Part shown: in pieces, positions 14,725 to 19,105 of the stretch | Position numbering within the stretch: the stretch's first letter is position 1 | How the letters are laid out: every line of letters starts with the position of its first letter | Source of the DNA: Hyphomicrobiales bacterium | Lineage (GTDB): Bacteria > Pseudomonadota > Alphaproteobacteria > Rhizobiales > Xanthobacteraceae | Assembly (NCBI GenBank): GCA_016201085.1 | Contig: JACQDO010000255.1 | Coordinates: 1-19,105, forward strand | Direction of reading: 5' to 3' | DNA: 19,105 bases | Program-made: the position numbers and the translations under genes | The notes under the pieces: generated by a model | The model's input: the letters and a program-made list of their open reading frames with translations, nothing else | Told to the model about the DNA's origin: nothing | The model's database searches: none

Positions 14725-15586
14725 GAAGACCGATCGAATGTTCACGGGCGTGAATGAAGATTGTGTCAGGATGGCTCAGCGCTAGCTGGAGGTTTGCATG
14801 GCTCGCATTACGCTCGATACCGACAAGGATCATCTGGTCACGCCCAAGCATTCCGATGCGCGCGGGCCGGTGGTGCGCGGTAAATCGATCGAGGTCATGC
14901 AGATGAACTGGAAGAAGGGCGACAGCGCGCGCCCGCACCAGCATCCGGAAGAGCAGGCGATCTACGTGGTGAGCGGCCGCATGCGCATGACGGTCTGACA
15001 TCAGTTCGGGTTTCGAGTTGATGGCTATATCGGCTTCGCCGCTGACCAGGAGACTTCCGGAGAACCCGCCCGACGGCGGGTGCTTGCTCTTACCCTTCAT
15101 CTGCTCGGCGATGCCCATCTTGTCGATTTGCTTGGCGGTATAGACGCCGCTGGCGCCGCCGGTGGCCGGATTGGTGTAGCTGACGGCCTTCGACGCCAGC
15201 AATGCTTTCTTGAACGCCTCGGGCGTGGAGATGTCCGGCTTCGGCGCGCCGGCCTTTATGCCGACCGCGAAGATCGATTTCGAGAATATGACATCGCTGC
15301 CGGGCACGATCTTGCCTTCCTTCTGCAACGTCTCGATATTGCCCTTGATCAGGATCAGCGCGTCGGCCTGTTCGCCGGCCTGCACGCGCTTCATCAGCAG
15401 CGCCGCGGTGCTCCAGGTGATGGCGACCTTGTTGCCGGTGGCCTTCTCGAATTTCGGGACGATCTCCTCCAGCACGCTCTTGACGCCGACGGTGCTGAAC
15501 ACCTTGATCTCGGCGGCGTTGGCCGTGTGCGCAGATAATACCGCCACGGCGAATCCGGCTGCTAGCCGGCCCATCGAAAAGAGCAT
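14585..15586 (-). CDS. ModA-like periplasmic substrate-binding protein, truncated; frame runs on through antisense of the cupin
   Basis: The start at 15586 has GGAGG upstream on the minus strand and encodes a signal peptide (MLFSMGRLAAGFAVAVLSAH, cleavage expected near TANA-AE). A ModA/sulfate-type binding fold follows: IKVFSTVGVKSVLEEIVPKF, VAITWSTAALLMKRVQAGEQADALI, VVPGSDVIFSKS-like strands, and the hinge segment ATGGASGVYTAKQI. Homology-like sequence ends at residue about 197 (GEADIAINSKPELMS, near 14996). The remaining roughly 136 residues are only the reverse strand of the cupin and of the hypothetical gene, and carry shadow-type composition. A complete protein would be about 250-260 residues, so 50-60 C-terminal residues are missing. 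Members bind molybdate or related oxyanions or organic acids; no ABC permease or ATPase gene is adjacent. Functional status is doubtful. Confidence 0.6.
   Translation of the reverse strand: MLFSMGRLAAGFAVAVLSAHTANAAEIKVFSTVGVKSVLEEIVPKFEKATGNKVAITWSTAALLMKRVQAGEQADALILIKGNIETLQKEGKIVPGSDVIFSKSIFAVGIKAGAPKPDISTPEAFKKALLASKAVSYTNPATGGASGVYTAKQIDKMGIAEQMKGKSKHPPSGGFSGSLLVSGEADIAINSKPELMSDRHAHAAAHHVDRLLFRMLVRARAVALLPVHLHDLDRFTAHHRPARIGMLGRDQMILVGIERNASHANLQLALSHPDTIFIHAREHSIGLLKAFVQIARRQLQRFVEDFLRSNRQKRVARALRAADWRDRWRARYI
14798..14998 (+). CDS. Cupin-domain protein, C-terminally truncated
   Basis: 66 residues with a clear GGAGG ribosome-binding site at 14788-14792. The N-terminal part ends with cupin motif 1: G41-DSARP-H47-Q-H49-PEEQ-AIYVVSG, with the two metal-binding histidines present. 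A single-domain cupin of this type is normally about 105-115 residues and continues with motif 2 (P-x-G-x-x-x-x-P...H), which is wholly absent. The reading frame ends immediately after the RMRMTV strand, exactly where sequence from the opposite-strand binding-protein gene begins. The gene therefore appears cut at its 3' end by a deletion or misjoin. The truncated product would lack half the beta-barrel and is unlikely to fold. The original role of this cupin is not known. Confidence 0.65.
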   Translation: MARITLDTDKDHLVTPKHSDARGPVVRGKSIEVMQMNWKKGDSARPHQHPEEQAIYVVSGRMRMTV

Positions 15587-15687
15587 GTTTGCCTCCCTGA
15601 AGCGTTATCTTTGGGCAGAATTAGATTCCGGAATTGGGCTACATTCAATGGGCATCCGGGCTGCCCGCCACGCGGCTTGATTGACCT

Positions 15688-15703
15688 TCTCCCATATGGG
15701 AGA
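15688..15703. promoter_or_regulatory. 16-base perfect palindrome upstream of lpd, possible operator
   Basis: TCTCCCATATGGGAGA is its own reverse complement. It lies in the 160-base divergent spacer between the binding-protein gene and lpd, 44 bases before the lpd start. A dyad of this size could bind a dimeric regulator, but a fragment of a dispersed palindromic repeat is equally possible. No other signal is clear in this spacer. Confidence 0.3.
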
Positions 15704-15746
15704 CGAACAGGGTAAGACCATTCGGCAAGAGAGTTGGAGAGACTAC

Positions 15747-17034
15747 GTGGCGGACACTTCCTTCGACGTCCTGATCATCGGCTCCGGCCCCGGCGGCTAT
15801 GTCACCGCCATCCGCGCGGCGCAGCTCGGCTTCAAGACGGCGGTGGTCGAACGCGACTATCTCGGCGGCATCTGCCTCAACTGGGGCTGCATCCCGACCA
15901 AGGCGCTCTTACGCTCCGCTGAGATCTACCACTACATGCAGCACGCCAAGGATTACGGGCTGAAGGCCGACAATGTCGGCTCCGACGCGGCCGCGGTGGT
16001 GAAACGCTCGCGCGATGTGTCGAAGCGGCTCAATGACGGCGTCGGCTTCCTGATGAAAAAAAACAAAGTGTCGATCATATGGGGCGCGGCCTCGATCGAT
16101 GCGCCCGGCAAGGTGACGGTGAAGGCCGGCAAGAGCGAGGCGCCGAAGGGCGCGCTCGGCCCCGGCTCCTATCAGGCCAAGCATATCATCGTCGCCACCG
16201 GCGCGCGGCCGCGCGTGCTGCCAGGGCTCGAGCCCGACAAGAAACTGGTGTGGACCTATTTCGAAGCCATGGTGCCCCCTAGCATTCCGAAATCGCTGCT
16301 GGTGGTCGGCTCGGGCGCCATCGGCATCGAGTTCGCCTCGTTCTACCGCACGCTCGGCGCCGAGGTGACGGTGGTCGAAGTGCTGCCACAAATCTTGCCG
16401 GTCGAGGACGCCGAGATCGCCGCCTTCGCGTGCAAGGCCCTCGAGAAGCGTCACCGGCAATATCGAAAACCTCGGGCTAGAAAAGCTCGGCGTCAAGACC
16501 GAGCGCGGCTGCGTGGCGATCGACGGCTATGGCAAGACCAACGTGCCGGGCATCTATGCCATCGGCGACGTCGCCGGCCCGCCGATGCTGGCGCACAAGG
16601 CCGAGCACGAGGGCGTCGTCTGCATCGAGGCGATCAAGGGCCTCAATCCGCATCCGATGAACAAGCTGATGATCCCCGGCTGCACCTACTGCTTCCCGCA
16701 GATCGCCTCGGTCGGCCTCACCGAGCAGGCCGCCAAGGATAAGAAGATCGACATCCGGGTCGGGCGTTTCCCCTTTGTCGGCAACGGCAAGGCGATTGCG
16801 CTCGGCGAGGATCAGGGCCTGGTGAAGGTAATCTTCGACAAGAAGAGCGGGCAGCTCTTGGGTGCGCACATGGTCGGCGCCGAGGTTACCGAACTGATCC
16901 AGGGTTACGTGGTCGCCATGAACCTGGAGACCACGGAGGAAGAGCTGATGCACACCATCTTCCCGCATCCGACGCTGTCGGAGATGATGAAGGAAGCGGT
17001 GCTCGATGCCTATGGACGCGTTTTGAATATGTAG
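15747..17034 (+). pseudogene. lpd: Dihydrolipoyl dehydrogenase (E3), interrupted by an internal deletion with frameshift
   Basis: Two in-order pieces of one gene. The first runs from a GTG at 15747 (GGAGA at 15736-15740) and holds the FAD-binding GSGPGGYVTAIRAAQLG, the redox-active disulfide GGICLNWGCIPTKALLRSAE, and the NAD-binding GSGAIGIEFASFYRTLGAEV. It is family-like up to KALEKR near 16452, then reads out of frame to a stop at 16740-16742. The second resumes one frame over at about 16450 (GNIENLGLEKLGVKTERG), continues through IYAIGDVAGPPMLAHKAEHEG, and carries the dimerisation domain with the active-site FPHPTLSEMM, ending at 17034. Compared with ordinary E3 enzymes of about 465-475 residues, some 45-55 residues of the NAD-domain end are missing at the joint. 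As written the gene cannot make a full E3 for the PdhABC complex encoded upstream; whether this is biology or assembly error is open. Confidence 0.85.
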
Positions 17035-17107
17035 CGCATGATCCCGAAAAGCTTGTCCTCGGACTTGATCCGTGGATGGGAACCGGTTTTCGGAAAAGAT
17101 CATGCGC
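17034..17107. repeat. Rhizobial palindromic repeat, longer variant, between lpd and cysK
   Basis: GCGCATGATC (17034-17043) is the exact reverse complement of 17098-17107. CCGAAAA (17044-17050) pairs with TTTTCGG (17087-17093). It is the same family as the element at 10176-10224 but with about 25 extra bases in the loop, including a CCTCGGACTTGATCCG segment. It begins inside the lpd stop codon and ends 23 bases before the cysK start. Confidence 0.8.
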
Positions 17108-17130
17108 AAGTAAGTAAGGGAGTTACTGCA

Positions 17131-18186
17131 ATGGCGAAATTCGAAAACATTCTCGGCACCGTCGGCAACACGCCGGTGGTACGCATCAACAAGCTGGGGC
17201 CGAAGGGCATCAACCTCTACGTCAAGGTCGAGGCGTTCAACCCGCTCGGTTCGGTCAAGGATCGCCTGGCGCTCGGCATCATCGAGGCGGCGGAAAAATC
17301 CGGCGAACTCAAGCCCGGCCAGACCGTGGTCGAGGCGACCTCCGGCAATACCGGCATCGGCCTTGCCATGGTGTGCGCGCAGAAGGGCTATCCGCTGGTG
17401 CTGACCATGGCCGAGACGTTCTCGGTCGAGCGCCGCAAGCTGATGCGCTTCCTCGGCGCCAAGGTGGTGCTGACGCCAGCCGCCGAACGCGGCATGGGCA
17501 TGGTGAACAAGGCGCAGGAGCTCGCCAAGACGCATGGCTGGTTCTTGACCCGCCAGTTCGAAAACGAGGCCAACCCCGACATGCATACGCGCACCACCGC
17601 GCGCGAGATCGTCAACGACTTCAAAGGCGAGAAGCTCGACTACTGGGTCACCGGCTTCGGCACCGGTGGCACGCTCAAGGGCGTCGCGCGTGTGCTCAAG
17701 AAGGAAATGCCCGACACCAAGATCGTGGTGTGCGAGCCGGCCGACGCGCCGATGCTCACCAGCGGCGAAAAGCAGGAGCGCAACGCCGACGGCTCCCCGG
17801 CAAAACCCAGTGCGGTGTTCAAGCCGCATCCGATGCAGGGCTGGAGCCCCGACTTCATCCCGAAGATCACCGGCGACGCCGTCGACATGAAGCTGATCGA
17901 CCGCATCATCACCATCGCCGGGCCCGACGCCATGAAGAACGCCAAGGCGCTGGCGCAGCAGGAAGGCATCTTCGTCGGCATCACCGCCGGCGCGACTTTC
18001 GCCGGCGCGCTCGAAGTCGCCAAGACCGCGGCGCCCGGCTCGACCATCCTCGCCATGCTGCCCGACACCGGCGAGCGTTATCTGTCGACGCCGCTGTTCG
18101 GCGATGTCGCCGTCGACATGACGGAAGACGAAGTGAAGATTGCCAATTCGACGCCGAGCAACCGGATGCCGCCGAAGGCAGCGTGA
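17131..18186 (+). CDS. cysK: Cysteine synthase (O-acetylserine sulfhydrylase), PLP-dependent
   Basis: 351 residues. It makes L-cysteine from O-acetyl-L-serine and sulfide in the cytoplasm. Motifs are ILGTVGNTPVVRINKL at the start, the pyridoxal-phosphate lysine Lys43 in NPLGSVKDR, the substrate-binding loop TSGNTGIGLA, the phosphate-binding glycine loop GFGTGGTLKG, and the C-terminal LPDTGERYLSTPLF. An insertion around SGEKQERNADGSPAKP before the HPMQGWSPDFIP segment makes it longer than the common 310-320 residues, as in other alphaproteobacterial versions. I chose the ATG at 17131 (GGGAG at 17118-17122) because an earlier in-frame start at 17038 would translate the intergenic repeat. It lies between lpd and lipA but has no obvious functional link to the pyruvate dehydrogenase genes apart from sulfur supply. 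Confidence 0.93.
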   Translation: MAKFENILGTVGNTPVVRINKLGPKGINLYVKVEAFNPLGSVKDRLALGIIEAAEKSGELKPGQTVVEATSGNTGIGLAMVCAQKGYPLVLTMAETFSVERRKLMRFLGAKVVLTPAAERGMGMVNKAQELAKTHGWFLTRQFENEANPDMHTRTTAREIVNDFKGEKLDYWVTGFGTGGTLKGVARVLKKEMPDTKIVVCEPADAPMLTSGEKQERNADGSPAKPSAVFKPHPMQGWSPDFIPKITGDAVDMKLIDRIITIAGPDAMKNAKALAQQEGIFVGITAGATFAGALEVAKTAAPGSTILAMLPDTGERYLSTPLFGDVAVDMTEDEVKIANSTPSNRMPPKAA

Positions 18187-18200
18187 CGCGACGCTGCGCC

Positions 18201-18373
18201 GTCACCCTGAGGTGGCCGCCACCGATCTCGGGTTTACCCGAGATCGGCAATATTTGGTGCCCAAGTCGGCTATAGCCGACTTGGGTGGCGGCCCTCGAAG
18301 GGCGACGGCCAAGGTCTTGCAGACTTTGGCCGTTCATCCTTCGAGGCTCGCTTCGCTCGCACCTCATGATGAC
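18201..18373. repeat. Composite multi-hairpin repeat element with imperfect terminal inverted repeats
   Basis: Fills most of the 211-base gap between cysK and the next gene. GTCACCCTGAGGTG (18201-18214) matches the reverse complement of 18360-18373 at 12 of 14 positions. Inside are a perfect 11-base stem with a 4-base loop (18222-18247), a perfect 26-base palindrome (18260-18285), and a near-perfect stem around GGCCAAGGTCT/AGACTTTGGCC (about 18308-18332). An enclosing arm pair, GGCCGCCACC (18214-18223) with GGTGGCGGCC (18284-18293), brackets the first two. The CCTCGAAGG blocks near 18293 and 18338 suggest two related units placed back to back. Confidence 0.75.
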
Positions 18374-18397
18374 GGATTAAAGTCAGGGAGATTTATC

Positions 18398-18640
18398 ATG
18401 GGCGTTATTGCCTGGATCGTGGTCGGTCTGATCGCCGGCTGGATGGCGCATGTCATCCTCGGTGGGCGCGGCGGCATTTTCGGCAATATCGCCGTCGGCC
18501 TGGTCGGCGCCATCGTCGGCGGCTTCCTGTTCGAGAAGCTCCGCCTCGAGGTCATGCCGGATTTCTGGGGCAATTTGATCACCGCCACCATCGGTGCCAT
18601 CGTGTTTCTGCTGATCTGGCGCGCGATCCAGCGGGCCTGA
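18398..18640 (+). CDS. GlsB/YeaQ/YmgE family stress-response membrane protein
   Basis: 80 residues with three hydrophobic segments (about 3-20, 27-46 and 56-76). The motif GLIAGWMAHVILGGRGGIFGNIAVGLVGAIVGGF is spread over the first two, as in the transglycosylase-associated (GlsB/YeaQ/YmgE) family, whose members are 80-90 residues. AGGGAG at 18385-18390 lies well placed before the ATG at 18398. Such proteins sit in the inner membrane and are often induced by envelope, acid or general stress; a biochemical function is not established. It stands alone between the multi-hairpin repeat and lipA, with 58 bases to the lipA start. Confidence 0.87.
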   Translation: MGVIAWIVVGLIAGWMAHVILGGRGGIFGNIAVGLVGAIVGGFLFEKLRLEVMPDFWGNLITATIGAIVFLLIWRAIQRA

Positions 18641-18698
18641 TACGTGCCGCACGCGGGCCAGTCTTGCGGCGGCGCACGTGCCGCCGTAAGTATCCCCC

Positions 18699-19105
18699 AT
18701 GCCGGTCATCCTCGATCTCAACACCCCGCGTCCACGCCATCCGGAGAAGGCGCGCCGGCCGGATTCGCCCCTCACGCGCAAGCCCGACTGGATCCGCGTC
18801 AAGGCGCCGGTGTCGGCCGGCTACAGCGAAACGCACGCCCTCATGCGCGCCAATCGCCTGCACACCGTGTGCGAGGAGGCGAGCTGCCCGAATATCGGCG
18901 AGTGCTGGGAGAAGAAGCACGCCACTTTCATGATCATGGGCGACACCTGCACGCGCGCCTGTGCCTTCTGCAACGTCAAGACGGGTCTGCCGGGCGCGCT
19001 CGACCCCAGCGAGCCGGCGCATGTCGGCGAGGCCACCGCCAAGCTTGGCCTCGCGCATATCGTCGTCACCTCGGTCGACCGCGACGATCTCGACGATGGC
19101 GGGGC
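18699..19105 (+). CDS. lipA: Lipoyl synthase, N-terminal part (runs off the window)
   Basis: The first 135 codons are present from the ATG at 18699, with no stop before the window ends. LipA is a radical SAM enzyme that inserts two sulfur atoms into the octanoyl chain on lipoyl domains. The auxiliary iron-sulfur cluster motif C-x4-C-x5-C is visible in [12 protein letters not shown], and the radical SAM motif C-x3-C-x2-C in [13 protein letters not shown]. They are preceded by [11 protein letters not shown], the usual N-terminal segment, and followed by [20 protein letters not shown]. Its substrates here would include the lipoyl domains of PdhB and PdhC encoded upstream, and lipA downstream of pdhABC-lpd is common in Hyphomicrobiales. 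No strong ribosome-binding site precedes this ATG. Confidence 0.95.
   Translation, partial: MPVILDLNTPRPRHPEKARRPDSPLTRKPDWIRVKAPVSAGYSETHALMRANRLHTVCEEASCPNIGECWEKKHATFMIMGDTCTRACAFCNVKTGLPGALDPSEPAHVGEATAKLGLAHIVVTSVDRDDLDDGG

Noticed and set aside
14585..14995. C-terminal part of the long ModA-like frame as a genuine extra domain
   Set aside because: It is the exact reverse strand of the cupin and hypothetical genes and lacks domain-like sequence, so I treat it as read-through after a truncation.
17038..17130. N-terminal extension of cysteine synthase
   Set aside because: Those 31 codons translate the palindromic repeat between lpd and cysK; the ATG at 17131 has its own ribosome-binding site.
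16477..17829. Minus-strand frame of 450 codons over lpd and cysK
   Set aside because: It spans two unrelated plus-strand genes and the repeat between them; composition is antisense-like with no motif.
18641..18698. Terminator after the GlsB/YeaQ-type gene
   Set aside because: The GC-rich CGGCGG/CCGCCG pairing around 18668-18687 is imperfect and has no T-run, so the support is too weak for a call.

Overview
The window looks like chromosomal DNA of an alphaproteobacterium of the Hyphomicrobiales (Rhizobiales), close to the Bradyrhizobium/Xanthobacteraceae side. The signs are high GC, a pyruvate dehydrogenase E1-beta with its own N-terminal lipoyl domain, the neighbourhood eno / ftsB / pdhA-pdhB-pdhC / lpd / lipA, and several copies of the palindromic intergenic repeats typical of these genomes. 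This is a family-level inference; the species cannot be named.

Layout. (1) 1-156: 3' end of an unknown gene; 177-1340: MFS transporter. (2) 1445-3448: three tightly packed genes (DUF350 membrane protein, small exported Ser/Gly-rich protein, glutathionylspermidine-synthase-like ATP-grasp protein), resembling the enterobacterial yjfL-yjfM-yjfC set. (3) 3452-3916 (minus): queF, divergent from eno (4008-5288). (4) 5293-5397: palindromic repeat, followed by a Coa1-like membrane protein that appears cut short. (5) 5926-9685 (minus): a compact five-gene cassette. In transcription order it is a DUF5989-like 49-residue membrane protein, an SGNH hydrolase, an SxtJ-family membrane protein, a second 49-residue DUF5989 protein and a NodU/CmcH carbamoyltransferase. 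(6) 9817-9831: a perfect CtrA-type box in front of ftsB (9857-10174), then a repeat. (7) 10398-14258: pdhA-pdhB-pdhC, with repeat-derived palindromes translated in frame in the linkers of pdhB and pdhC. (8) 14290-17034: a damaged stretch holding a frameshifted hypothetical gene, a cupin and a ModA-like binding protein truncated at a shared junction, and an lpd with an internal deletion. (9) 17131-18186 cysK; 18201-18373 multi-hairpin repeat; 18398-18640 GlsB/YeaQ-type protein; 18699 to the window end, the start of lipA.

How it fits together. Enolase, PdhABC, Lpd and LipA connect lower glycolysis to acetyl-CoA and supply the lipoyl cofactor of the complex; FtsB belongs to the divisome. The carbamoyltransferase cassette sits between eno and ftsB and looks like accessory content. 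Its makeup suggests a membrane-associated system that carbamoylates, and perhaps de-esterifies, an unidentified small molecule or envelope glycan. It is the best candidate here for an incompletely described system.

Three lesions within about 2 kb (roughly 14.63-16.45 kb) may be real gene decay or errors in the underlying assembly; the sequence alone cannot separate these.
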